A DNA stretch of 9,529 bases from an uncultured beta proteobacterium (lineage in GTDB: Bacteria > Pseudomonadota > Gammaproteobacteria > Burkholderiales > SG8-39). The notes beneath the pieces were generated by a model that worked only from the letters and a program-made list of their open reading frames with translations, searched no databases and was not told the DNA's origin. Numbering within the stretch: position 1 is the first letter of the stretch; the number at the start of each line of letters is the position of its first letter. Both the position numbers and the translations under genes were made by a program. Of this stretch, positions 1-7,416 are shown in pieces. The DNA lies in NCBI GenBank assembly GCA_902826155.1, contig CADEDU010000147.1:1-9529 (forward strand), read 5' to 3'.

Positions 1-444
1 AAGTGGTATCCGTTCTATGCCAAGTGCGTCGAGCTCGATATCCCGGTGCAGTTTCAGGTGGGCCAGTCGCTGGTGTATGCGGCAGAAAGGCCGCTGCGCA
101 GTGTCGGTCGTCCGATCACGCTCGATGCAGTGGCATGCGATTTCCCGGAGCTGAAGCTGATCGGCATTCACGTCGGCATTCCCTGGACCGACGAGATGAT
201 CGCGATGGCCTGGAAGCATCCGAACGTGTACATCGGCTGCGACGCGCACAGCCCGAAGTACTGGCCGCAATCGTTCGTGCACTACATCAACACGTTCGGG
301 CAAGACAAAGTGATCTTCGGCACCGACTATCCGGTGCTCGACTTCGAGCGCACGCGCAACGAGATCGAGGCGCTCAACCTGCGCCCTGAAGCGCGGCGCA
401 AGCTGTTCCGCGACAACGCGCTGCGCATCTACAAACTGAAATAG
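1..444 (+). CDS. Amidohydrolase_2 family metal-dependent hydrolase, C-terminal part
   Basis: The first 147 codons of the window are open from the left edge to a TAG, so this is the C-terminal part of a gene that begins outside. The fragment reads as the last strands and helices of a TIM-barrel amidohydrolase. GIHVGIPW carries a candidate metal-ligand histidine (residue 57 of the fragment). FGTDYPVLDF carries the conserved late-barrel aspartate (residue 109). LFRDNALRIYKL is the usual family ending. Relatives hydrolyse C-N or C-O bonds or decarboxylate aromatic and cyclic acids (ACMSD-like, o-pyrocatechuate decarboxylase-like). The substrate cannot be told from this part, and the N-terminal HxH metal site is not visible. 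The gene converges on the PaaK-like gene, with only 13 nt between the two stop codons. Family assignment is firm; the reaction is not known. Confidence 0.88.
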   Translation, partial: KWYPFYAKCVELDIPVQFQVGQSLVYAAERPLRSVGRPITLDAVACDFPELKLIGIHVGIPWTDEMIAMAWKHPNVYIGCDAHSPKYWPQSFVHYINTFGQDKVIFGTDYPVLDFERTRNEIEALNLRPEARRKLFRDNALRIYKLK

Positions 445-457
445 CGCAGATCGGGCC

Positions 458-1807
458 TCAGCGCCGGTCGATGAACTTCTTCATCTTCCACGCTTCGCCC
501 GGATCGACCAGCGCCCCGGCAGCGACGTACTGGACCTCCGGCGTCACGCCGACCGCCGCGCGAATGGCCTCGATCAGTCTGGATTCGGCCGCGCGGTCGG
601 CTTGATCCGCAACGCGCACGACCAATGCATCGGTGGCGATCTCGCCTGTACCGCGCTTCTCGACGCTCGCCTGAAACGTCCGCCCGGCCACCCGGGATTC
701 GATCGCTTCGACGAGCACCGCCGGATTCACCAGCATGCCTTTGATCTTCACCAGCGCATCGACGCGACGTGGCGTCGCGGTGAATCGATCGGTCCAGCTG
801 CCGCAGTGAGGACAGCGCTCGCGCGAACGCACCGAGATATCGCCCAGTGCGTAACGCAACAGTACGGTTCCAGTCCGGCTGAGGTGGCTGATCACGACAA
901 GGCCCGAATCACCATCAGGCAGCGGGCTGCTGGTGTTGGGATCGACGATGTCGACGTGAATCTGATCGGGAGCGGGATTGTGGTACCCACTGCCGGGTGC
1001 GCACTCGACGAAGCCGCCCTGGATCTCGGTGGCGCCGTACGACACATGCACTGCTGCGGTCGCGCCCACGCGCGCCAGCGCGCTGATCAGTTCGGCGCGC
1101 GCCGGTTCACCCAGCCCTTCGCCGGTGACGAACACCAGGCGCACCGTGCCGAAGTCGGCGCCCAGCTCCTGCGCGCGCGTGACCAGATGCGCGATGTAGC
1201 TCGGAACACCCCACAGAATCGTGCCGCGGCTGCGCTCGACCACGCGCACCACGCCGTCGGTGTCGTTGCCGACGGTGAAGGTCTCCGACGGGCGGCCGGG
1301 CATCGCCGCGACAACCGGAATGCTCATGCTCGCCGCGCCATGCAGTGCGCGCGTCCAGCCTCCGTGCGGTGCGCGGGTCAGCGGAAACAGATTGACGATG
1401 GTGTCGGTGGCGCGTGCGCCGCGCAGTCGCAGCATGTTGCGTTGCAGCTGCAGTAGCTGGAAGAAATCGAACGTGGTCGACACGAACGGCGTGGGCTGGC
1501 CCGCCGTGGAGCCGGTGGTGTACATCGTGTCCCAGACGGTGCGCATCTCCTCGGGCAGACCGTCGGTCGCGAGGCGAAAACGATCCGGGTCGCGCATGTA
1601 CACGTCTTTGCCGGTGAGTGGCAGCCGGGCCAGATCGTGGATCGATCCGAAGTCGGTCCGAGTCAAACCGAGCGAACGGGCCATCTCGCGATAGTGCGGA
1701 TGGCGCGTGAGTGCCCATTCGATCTGCCGCGCGAAGTTGCGCGCCTGCGCGGCCTCGATCGCCTCGCGCGGCGCAAAGAGCAGATCCTCCGGTGCCGGGG
1801 CGGTCAT
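458..1807 (-). CDS. PaaK-like phenylacetate-CoA ligase family protein (adenylate-forming)
   Basis: A 449-residue member of the PaaK branch of adenylate-forming enzymes, which activate a carboxylic acid with ATP and then transfer it to CoA in the cytoplasm. Visible landmarks are TTGSTAGQPTP (97-107, the P-loop-like A3 motif), YGATE (257-261, A5), RYALGD (318-323, A7 region), CPHCG (332-336), DALVKIKG (350-357, A8 hinge) and a C-terminal lysine cluster WKMKKFIDRR (440-449). The length matches the usual 430-450 residues. I chose the ATG at 1807 because the family N-terminus begins there and it overlaps the stop of the upstream gene as ATGA, which suggests translational coupling. An upstream in-frame extension to 1921 only reads the neighbour's coding sequence in another frame. 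The substrate is probably an aryl or arylacetic acid, but phenylacetate itself is not shown and no other paa gene is present. Confidence 0.9.
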   Translation of the reverse strand: MTAPAPEDLLFAPREAIEAAQARNFARQIEWALTRHPHYREMARSLGLTRTDFGSIHDLARLPLTGKDVYMRDPDRFRLATDGLPEEMRTVWDTMYTTGSTAGQPTPFVSTTFDFFQLLQLQRNMLRLRGARATDTIVNLFPLTRAPHGGWTRALHGAASMSIPVVAAMPGRPSETFTVGNDTDGVVRVVERSRGTILWGVPSYIAHLVTRAQELGADFGTVRLVFVTGEGLGEPARAELISALARVGATAAVHVSYGATEIQGGFVECAPGSGYHNPAPDQIHVDIVDPNTSSPLPDGDSGLVVISHLSRTGTVLLRYALGDISVRSRERCPHCGSWTDRFTATPRRVDALVKIKGMLVNPAVLVEAIESRVAGRTFQASVEKRGTGEIATDALVVRVADQADRAAESRLIEAIRAAVGVTPEVQYVAAGALVDPGEAWKMKKFIDRR

Positions 1808-3345
1808 GCGGCCGGTACGCGCGTACCCAACGCTGCGCGGGTCCGCGCAACGAGCGGATTGTCGTTGGCTTGCGGTGCGGTGAGGTACCGCATCGCGGCG
1901 GCCAGATAGCGGTCGCGCCACAGGGGCGACACATGGCCGTAGTCTTCGAACACCGCGGCGCTGTATTTGTAGTCGTGCGCGTTGTTGCCTTTCAGCGCGA
2001 TCAATCGTTGCGCGGCATCGAGCAGCGCCCTGGCATCGGCACCGGCGCTGCGCAGATAACCGAGCGTCATGCGCACGGCCGCAGCACGATCGCGCGCGGC
2101 CTCGGCCATGATCGCCTCGATCGCGTTTCCCCGGTTCGGGGTCGCCATCGCCTCGAACCGGTCGATGATCGGTGCCCGCTTCTCATCGTCGCTCAGCGTG
2201 TCGTCGCGAAAATGCGTGAGCATCGCGGCGTTCTGCAGCAGTAGCAGTCGGCGCAGGCGATCGTCGCTGTTGGCGCGATACAGCACCTGCAGCGCGTTGG
2301 TGGTCGTGATGGCGTGCAGCGCGAGAATGCCCGGCCGCTTCATCATCAGCTCGGCCGCGAACAGATGGCACGCATCGGCGATCGCCTGCGGCGCCACGGC
2401 GCGGTTGAGCAGTGCGACGACCTGCGCGCTCGCATCGGCATCTGCACCGGCTCGCAGCGTGTCGAGCAGCTCGATCGCAGGTGCCATCTCCAGCTTGCCT
2501 TCCTGCCAGCCAGGGCGGATGCGATCGACGACCGTCAGGTTGTGTCGCCAGGAACGATCCGCGGGTGCGTCGCTGGTTGCCGGATGCGACCAGCCGCGAT
2601 AGTCGAGCTGCGCATAGGCGATCGATCGCACCACCGCCTCGGCGTGCTGCCAGCCGATGGTCTGCAACGTGCGCCACGCATTGGCGACGTAGATGGCCTT
2701 ATGGCCGATGTCGCGATAGTCGCGCGCGCCGTAACGGCTGAGCAGCGCCAGGCATTGCGAAGCGGGCAGGTGGCGGACGATTCCCGCGGCGGCGACGTCG
2801 GCAGCGGGCTCGTCCCACGCTTCCATGGCCCGCTCGAACGCCTGACGCGCCTGATCCGCGCCGGGCACGAGCCGCTCGTTGACAGGGGGCAGTTGCCAGT
2901 CGCCGGCGAGCACATCGCGAAACTGCGATGCCTTGAAATCGTCGACCGCCCAGAAGAGCGGCAGCCAGCGATCGGCTGGCGGCAGATTGCGGCTGGCCAG
3001 ATGCACCGCATGCACCACCAGCACTGCATGGAACTTGAAGCCGACCGGACGCGGCTGGATGTTGCGCACACCGGCGAGCAGCAGCGCGGCGAGCAACTGG
3101 TCATGGTCGAGCCCGGACCGCACGCGCGCGCCGAGCGCTTCGAGCACTTCGCTGCGCGATGTGGTCTCGATCAGGCGAACGAGCGGCTCGATCGTGGGCG
3201 CGAGTCGCACCGCGTCGGATTGCGCCAGGGCGATCGAACCGATCGAGGCGCTGCCCAGTGCCGCGGCACCCGCGACCGATGTCTGCAGGAAGCGGCGCCT
3301 CGATTGCCATCCATCGCCGGTGCGAGGGGGGCGTGGCTCTTTCAT
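1804..3345 (-). CDS. Tat-exported alpha-helical protein of unknown function
   Basis: A 513-residue protein that I cannot assign to a characterised family. The N-terminus is a textbook twin-arginine signal: SRRRFLQ (residues 15-21) followed by a hydrophobic stretch and a likely cleavage at ALA|QS (41/42). It is therefore probably exported folded, perhaps with a cofactor. The mature part looks largely alpha-helical. It has a dense early segment with GFKFHAVLVVHAVHL (102-116; His106, His112, His115), a middle segment with GHKAIYVANAWRTLQ and IGWQHAE, and a late segment KGNNAHDYKYSAAV. From memory it resembles uncharacterised Tat-signal proteins of Planctomycetes and Proteobacteria, which I could not verify. 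The ATG at 3345 is chosen because GGAG lies 9 nt upstream and the Tat motif follows. The open frame runs on to 3756, but that part only overlaps the receptor gene. It lies 103 nt after the receptor and overlaps the PaaK-like gene by 4 nt. Confidence 0.82.
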   Translation of the reverse strand: MKEPRPPRTGDGWQSRRRFLQTSVAGAAALGSASIGSIALAQSDAVRLAPTIEPLVRLIETTSRSEVLEALGARVRSGLDHDQLLAALLLAGVRNIQPRPVGFKFHAVLVVHAVHLASRNLPPADRWLPLFWAVDDFKASQFRDVLAGDWQLPPVNERLVPGADQARQAFERAMEAWDEPAADVAAAGIVRHLPASQCLALLSRYGARDYRDIGHKAIYVANAWRTLQTIGWQHAEAVVRSIAYAQLDYRGWSHPATSDAPADRSWRHNLTVVDRIRPGWQEGKLEMAPAIELLDTLRAGADADASAQVVALLNRAVAPQAIADACHLFAAELMMKRPGILALHAITTTNALQVLYRANSDDRLRRLLLLQNAAMLTHFRDDTLSDDEKRAPIIDRFEAMATPNRGNAIEAIMAEAARDRAAAVRMTLGYLRSAGADARALLDAAQRLIALKGNNAHDYKYSAAVFEDYGHVSPLWRDRYLAAAMRYLTAPQANDNPLVARTRAALGTRVPAA

Positions 3346-3448
3346 GATGTGGCACTCCGATGATTCGTCGCTGCGGATTGGCGCTGAGGAGTCTGACACC
3401 TGTGCATCTCCGCGACAGGTTGTGTGCAGGTTCCTTGGCGCGTTGCGT

Positions 3449-4453
3449 TCATTCGACGCGGATGCCGGCGTCGTTGATGACCTTGTTCCACTTGGCGAGG
3501 TCGTCCCGAATGCGCGACGACAGCTCGGCCGGCGTGGAGGTCGCGACGTCGTAGCCCTGGCGTCGGACGCCCTCCTGCACGGCGCTATCGTCGAGCGCAG
3601 CGAGCAGTGCGGTGCGAATGCGACCGACGATGTCGGCGGACAGCCCCGCGGGGCCGACCAGTCCGAACCACACCGAGGCCTCGTAGCGCCCGAATCCCTG
3701 CTCGGCGATCGTCGGCACCTCGGGCAGCGCCGTCGCGCGTCTGGCCGACGTGACACCCAGCGCCTTGATCTTGCCGGCGCGAATCTGCGGGACGGCGGTG
3801 GGCAGCGAGGCGAACAGCAACGGAATCTGCCCGCCGATGAGATCGGTCATCGACTGGGCGCCGCCCTTGTAGGCGACGTGCACGATGTCGAGGCTGGCCA
3901 TCGACTTCAGCAATTCTCCGGCGAGATGTCCGGAGCTGCCTGTGCCCGACGATCCGAAACTCAAGGTACCGGGCTTCGCGCGTGCCAGTTCGGCTAACTC
4001 GCGGATCGAGCCGGCCGCAAGGTTGGGATGGGCCACCACGACGTAGCCGCCGCTCACCACCAGGCTGATCGGGGTGAACGCCTGCACCGGGTCGAATGGC
4101 AGCTTCTTGGTATTGGGCACGACGGTGAGGGGCCCGGAATCGACGTAGTGCAGCGTGTAGCCGTCGGGGCTCGCCTTGGCGACATGGTCCGCTGCCAGCG
4201 TCGCGCCGGCGCCTGGCCGGTAGTCGATGACGATCGGTTGGCCGAGCTGCTTTTCCATGCCGGGAATGAACACCCGCGCCACGGTGTCGGCGCCGCCGCC
4301 GGCCGGAAAGCCCAGGACGAGCCGGATCGGCTTGTTCGGATAGGCCCCTTGCGCGTGCACCGCACCGGCAGCCATGAGTGTCGCGATGGACGTGAGCAGG
4401 AGCAGCGCGGTCATCATGATTCCCATGAAGTTCGAGTGTTGGCGGGTGCTCAT
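3449..4453 (-). CDS. Bug/TctC-type tripartite tricarboxylate transporter substrate-binding protein
   Basis: A 334-residue periplasmic solute receptor of the Bug (TctC) family. It has a signal peptide with a hydrophobic core (about 13-30) and a probable cleavage after AVHA (34/35). Family motifs follow in order: YPNKPIRLVLGFPAGGGADTVAR near the mature N-terminus, GSSGTGSSGHLAGELLK, HVAYKGGAQSMTDLIGGQ, and GLVGPAGLSADIV. Known relatives bind carboxylates and related small anions. Some work with TctAB membrane proteins, but many Burkholderiales copies are orphans, as here, where no tctA or tctB is in the window. I chose the ATG at 4453. A TTG at 4462 is also in frame, and neither has a good Shine-Dalgarno. 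It is the first gene of the minus-strand unit, divergent from the MFS gene across 161 nt. A role in sensing or uptake of the substrate handled by the downstream genes is inferred. Confidence 0.93.
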   Translation of the reverse strand: MSTRQHSNFMGIMMTALLLLTSIATLMAAGAVHAQGAYPNKPIRLVLGFPAGGGADTVARVFIPGMEKQLGQPIVIDYRPGAGATLAADHVAKASPDGYTLHYVDSGPLTVVPNTKKLPFDPVQAFTPISLVVSGGYVVVAHPNLAAGSIRELAELARAKPGTLSFGSSGTGSSGHLAGELLKSMASLDIVHVAYKGGAQSMTDLIGGQIPLLFASLPTAVPQIRAGKIKALGVTSARRATALPEVPTIAEQGFGRYEASVWFGLVGPAGLSADIVGRIRTALLAALDDSAVQEGVRRQGYDVATSTPAELSSRIRDDLAKWNKVINDAGIRVE

Positions 4454-4614
4454 GCGTATCAACTCGGATGGCTCAGTCGATTGCAGGGGCCTGCGGCGGC
4501 GAGTGATCGTGCATTGTAGGGACGATCGGTGTTGCCGATAATCGCGATCGACATGAAGCCGACCACAACGCCGCCGCGCCCTCGATTGCCGGGACGTGCG
4601 CGACTGGATGATTG
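4454..4614. promoter_or_regulatory. Divergent intergenic promoter region between receptor and MFS genes
   Basis: This 161-nt gap separates two divergent units. For the plus strand, TTGTAG (4514-4519), 17 nt, then GATAAT (4537-4542) is a plausible sigma70-type promoter. For the minus strand, TTATCG (4541-4536), 17 nt, then TACAAT (4518-4513) is its near mirror image. Each -10 therefore overlaps the -35 of the opposite promoter. An inverted repeat ATCGG-N5-CCGAT (4525-4539) sits inside the shared spacer and could be an operator. The implied leaders are about 50 nt (receptor) and 65 nt (MFS). All of this is by eye; the -35 boxes match the consensus in only 3 of 6 positions. No regulator gene is adjacent. 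Confidence 0.4.
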
Positions 4615-5838
4615 ATGCGCAATCCCGCGACCGCTATCGGGCTGGTGCAGCTTTGCCTCGCGCTCGCCTGGACGGCCTACGCTATCTATCTGCCATTGCT
4701 CGCCGCGCAGGCCGGCATCGCGCGCTCGGCCGTGCCGTGGCTGCTGGTGATGGATCAGGCGATCTTCGCGCTGGCCGACTGGGCCAGTGGCACGCATGCC
4801 GACAAGGTGCTGGGCGCGATGCGCAATCTCGCGCCGTGGCTCGTGGGCATCACCGCCGTATCGACGCTCGCGTTCGTGGCGATGCCCTGGCTGGTCGCGC
4901 CGCTTGGATCGTCCGGATTCGTCCTGCTCGCGCTGTTGTGGGTGGTGACGACGGCCGCGTTGCGCGCGCCGCCGATGGCGCTGCTCGGCAACTACGCGCC
5001 GCCCGAAGCGCGTTCGGCGTGGGCGGCGACCGGTTTGCTGGGGCTTGGCGTTGCCGGGGCGGTCGCGCCGTACCTCGCGCTGCAGTTGCGCGATGTCGAC
5101 CCGCGTTGGCCGTTCCTGCTCGCCGGTGCGGCGGTGTTGCTCGCCTCGACGACCTTGCTCCTGGTCGAGCGGCGCATGGTGGCGAGCGCGTCGGAGCCGC
5201 AGGCCGCGCCGGAGAGTGCGCAGAATCCGCAGAGTCCGCAGAATCCGCAGAGTCCGCAGAATCCGCGCGAGCCCGTGGTTCCGAGCGCGGGCTGGATCGC
5301 TGCGCTGGCGCTGTGTCTTGCGCTGGGGTTTCAGGCGCAGGTCCTCGCCTTGCCGATGCAGATCGCGCGGTTCGCCGGCGCCGGCGAACTCGACTACTTC
5401 ATGCCGGTGTTCTGGATCGGCTTTTGCGTCGCGATGTGGCCCGCTGCGCTGCTCTGTCGCGATGATCGCCTGCGTCGGACCCTTGCATGGGCCGCGCTCG
5501 TCGGAGCCCTCGCCTCAGCCGCTGCTGCCGTCGCCAGCGCCGGCGCCGTGCTGGTCAGTGCGCATCTGATCGCGGGTGCCGCCTGGGGCGTGCTGTTCAC
5601 CGGATTGCTCACGATCGTGTTCCAGCATCGTGGAGAAGGCCGCGTTGGCGAGGCGGCCGGCATCGTGTTCGGGGCGATCGCGGCGACAGCAGCGCTGCGT
5701 ATCGCGGCAGTCGCGCTGGGGTGGCCGAAGGCCGAAGGCACGGCGACGATCGTCGCGTGGGCCGGCACGATCGGCTGGTTAGGCGCCGCGGCTTATCTGC
5801 TCCTCGCTGCACGGCCGCGTCGCACAGGTAACGGCTGA
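4615..5838 (+). CDS. MFS transporter
   Basis: A 407-residue inner-membrane protein with about 12 hydrophobic segments in two halves: roughly residues 6-30, 38-57, 72-95, 100-118, 137-157 and 166-185, then 225-245 to 378-398. This fits the major facilitator superfamily. The stretch DWASGTHADKVLGAMR (55-70) sits where the family's loop 2-3 motif A is expected, though it is degenerate. The central cytoplasmic loop (about 186-225) holds an exact repeat, QNPQSPQNPQSPQNP (203-217). A stop codon lies directly before the TTG at 4612, so the start can only be that TTG or the ATG at 4615; I took the ATG. No strong Shine-Dalgarno is seen. The acyl-CoA synthetase follows after 21 nt, so the pair is probably one operon and the carrier may move the acid that enzyme activates. 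Substrate and direction of transport are unknown. Confidence 0.85.
   Translation: MRNPATAIGLVQLCLALAWTAYAIYLPLLAAQAGIARSAVPWLLVMDQAIFALADWASGTHADKVLGAMRNLAPWLVGITAVSTLAFVAMPWLVAPLGSSGFVLLALLWVVTTAALRAPPMALLGNYAPPEARSAWAATGLLGLGVAGAVAPYLALQLRDVDPRWPFLLAGAAVLLASTTLLLVERRMVASASEPQAAPESAQNPQSPQNPQSPQNPREPVVPSAGWIAALALCLALGFQAQVLALPMQIARFAGAGELDYFMPVFWIGFCVAMWPAALLCRDDRLRRTLAWAALVGALASAAAAVASAGAVLVSAHLIAGAAWGVLFTGLLTIVFQHRGEGRVGEAAGIVFGAIAATAALRIAAVALGWPKAEGTATIVAWAGTIGWLGAAAYLLLAARPRRTGNG
5221..5265 (+). repeat. Five exact/alternating 9-nt tandem units inside the MFS gene
   Basis: Five consecutive 9-nt units alternate CAGAATCCG and CAGAGTCCG (5221-5229, 5230-5238, 5239-5247, 5248-5256, 5257-5265). 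This can also be read as 2.5 copies of an 18-nt unit. A degenerate unit, GAGAGTGCG, precedes them. The unit length is a multiple of three, so copy-number changes would keep the MFS frame and only alter the length of the central loop (Gln-Asn/Ser-Pro repeats). Confidence 0.95.
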
Positions 5839-5859
5839 CCGGATGAAGGCGGCAGCCGC

Positions 5860-7416
5860 ATGATTCTCGGCGACCTCTACGAGCGCAACGCGATGCAGGT
5901 GCCCGATCACCCGGCGATCCGCTTCGAGGGCCGCACGATCACGCATCGCGAGTTCCTGTCGCGTGCGTATCGACTCGCCAATGCGTTGCTTGCACGTGGC
6001 GTGCGCAAGGGCGATCGCATCGTCGTGCTCGCGCAGAACCGGCCCGAGTATCTGGAGATCTACGCGGCGTGCGAGCTGGCCGGGTTCGTCACCGTGGGCA
6101 TCAACTATCGACTGGCGGCGCCCGAGCAGGCGGCGATCCTCGCGGACTGTGAGCCGGCCGTGTTTGTCTTCGAGCAGCAGTACGCCGCGCGTGCGGCCGA
6201 GTTGCGCGAGGCGTTGGGTGAGCGGACGTTGCGCGTGTGCCTGGGTGGAAGTGGGCAGGGTGGCGAACCGTACGAGTCGATCGTGCGCGATGCGAGCACG
6301 GCGCGTCCAGCGTCGCGTCCGGCGCCCGACGACACGGCGTTTCTCATCTACACCAGCGGTACGACCGGGCGCCCCAAGGGCGTGATGCTCTCGCATCGCG
6401 GGCATCTCGAGATGACGCGCGTGCTTTCAGCGGCGCACTGCGCCGGCCCGGACGATCGCCAGCTCATTGTCATGCCGTACTACCACGTCGGCGCGAAGAT
6501 CGAGCAGATGTGCTTCACGCTGGTGGGCGCCACGATCGTGCTGCATCGCGCGTTCGATGCGCGCGAGGTGCTCGCATCGATGCAGCGCGAGCGCGTCACG
6601 CAGGCCCATCTGGCGCCGACCATGGTGCAGGCGATGCTCGATGTGCCGCAATGTCGCGATTTCGATCTGTCGCGGCTTCATACGATCTGTTACGCCTCGG
6701 CGCCGATGCCGGTGGCGCTGCTGCGCCGGGCGATCGAAGCATTCGGACCGATCTTCATGCAGGTCTACGGACTGACCGAATCGTCGCTGCTCAGCGTGCT
6801 GTACAAGCATCAGCACCTTCTCGAGGGATCATCCGAGCAGGTGCGCCGTCTCGGCTCCGCGGGCCATGTATGCGTGGCGAACGAAGTGCGGATCGTGCGC
6901 GACGACGGCACCGATTGCGCGACAGGCGAGACCGGGGAAGTGTGGGGCCGCTCGACCGCGACGATGCAGGGCTACTGGCGCAATCCCGAGGCGACGCGCC
7001 AGGCGTTGACCGACGAGGGCTGGATGCGCATCGGCGACATGGGTTATCTCGATGACGAGGCTTTCCTGTTCATCGTCGATCGCAAGAAAGACATGATCAT
7101 CTCCGGCGGCGAGAACATCTACTCGCGCGAGGTCGAGGAGGCGCTGATGATGCATCCGGCCGTGCGGGAGGCGGCGGTGATCGGCGTGCCCGATGCGAAG
7201 TGGGGCGAATCGGTGAAGGCGTTCGTCGCATTGCGCCCCGGGCACGCGGTGACCGAAGCAGCGTTGATCGAGCACTGCCGCACACTGATCGCCAGCTACA
7301 AGAAGCCACGGTCGGTGGAGTTCCTTACAGCGCTGCCGCGTCTGTCGAGTACCAACAAGATCGACAAGAAGACGCTGCGCGAGCCGTATTGGGTCGGGCG
7401 CGAGCGGCAGGTTTAG
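5860..7416 (+). CDS. Class I acyl-CoA synthetase / AMP-dependent ligase (FadD-like)
   Basis: A complete 518-residue ANL-superfamily enzyme that activates a carboxylic acid as acyl-AMP and transfers it to CoA. The core motifs are intact: YTSGTTGRPKG (164-174, A3 phosphate loop), MPYYHVGA (205-212, A4 region), YGLTES (303-308, A5), GDMGYLD (392-398, A7), DRKKDMIISGGENIY (407-421, A8 hinge) and TNKIDKK (498-504), in which Lys500 is the expected catalytic A10 lysine. The length is that of medium-chain or aryl acyl-CoA synthetases. The ATG at 5860 has an AAGGCGG about 7 nt upstream and lies 21 nt after the MFS stop, so the two are probably co-transcribed. Substrate class cannot be read from the sequence. 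It is a different branch from the PaaK-like enzyme on the other strand, so the two are unlikely to be duplicates. No hairpin terminator is visible after its TAG. Confidence 0.93.
   Translation: MILGDLYERNAMQVPDHPAIRFEGRTITHREFLSRAYRLANALLARGVRKGDRIVVLAQNRPEYLEIYAACELAGFVTVGINYRLAAPEQAAILADCEPAVFVFEQQYAARAAELREALGERTLRVCLGGSGQGGEPYESIVRDASTARPASRPAPDDTAFLIYTSGTTGRPKGVMLSHRGHLEMTRVLSAAHCAGPDDRQLIVMPYYHVGAKIEQMCFTLVGATIVLHRAFDAREVLASMQRERVTQAHLAPTMVQAMLDVPQCRDFDLSRLHTICYASAPMPVALLRRAIEAFGPIFMQVYGLTESSLLSVLYKHQHLLEGSSEQVRRLGSAGHVCVANEVRIVRDDGTDCATGETGEVWGRSTATMQGYWRNPEATRQALTDEGWMRIGDMGYLDDEAFLFIVDRKKDMIISGGENIYSREVEEALMMHPAVREAAVIGVPDAKWGESVKAFVALRPGHAVTEAALIEHCRTLIASYKKPRSVEFLTALPRLSSTNKIDKKTLREPYWVGRERQV

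Noticed and set aside
445..457. Bidirectional terminator between the convergent amidohydrolase and PaaK-like genes
   Set aside because: Only 13 nt separate the stop codons, and no stem with T tails could be found there.
602..1456. A 284-codon plus-strand frame opposite the PaaK-like gene
   Set aside because: It is a shadow of the ligase on the other strand, whose motifs are clear. It has no family pattern of its own.
2314..3363. A 349-codon plus-strand frame opposite the Tat-exported protein
   Set aside because: The minus strand has a ribosome binding site, a Tat signal and a coherent sequence. The plus frame has composition typical of antisense GC-rich DNA.
3398..3420. Inverted repeat ACCTGT-N11-ACAGGT between the receptor and Tat-protein genes, as a terminator
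   Set aside because: The stem is only 6 bp with no T run on the transcribed strand. The gap is short and all three genes point the same way, so read-through is more likely.
3346..3756. N-terminal extension of the Tat-exported protein's frame upstream of 3345
   Set aside because: The extension is Arg/Ser/Pro-rich and out of frame over the receptor gene. The Tat signal must lie at the N-terminus, and GGAG precedes the ATG at 3345.
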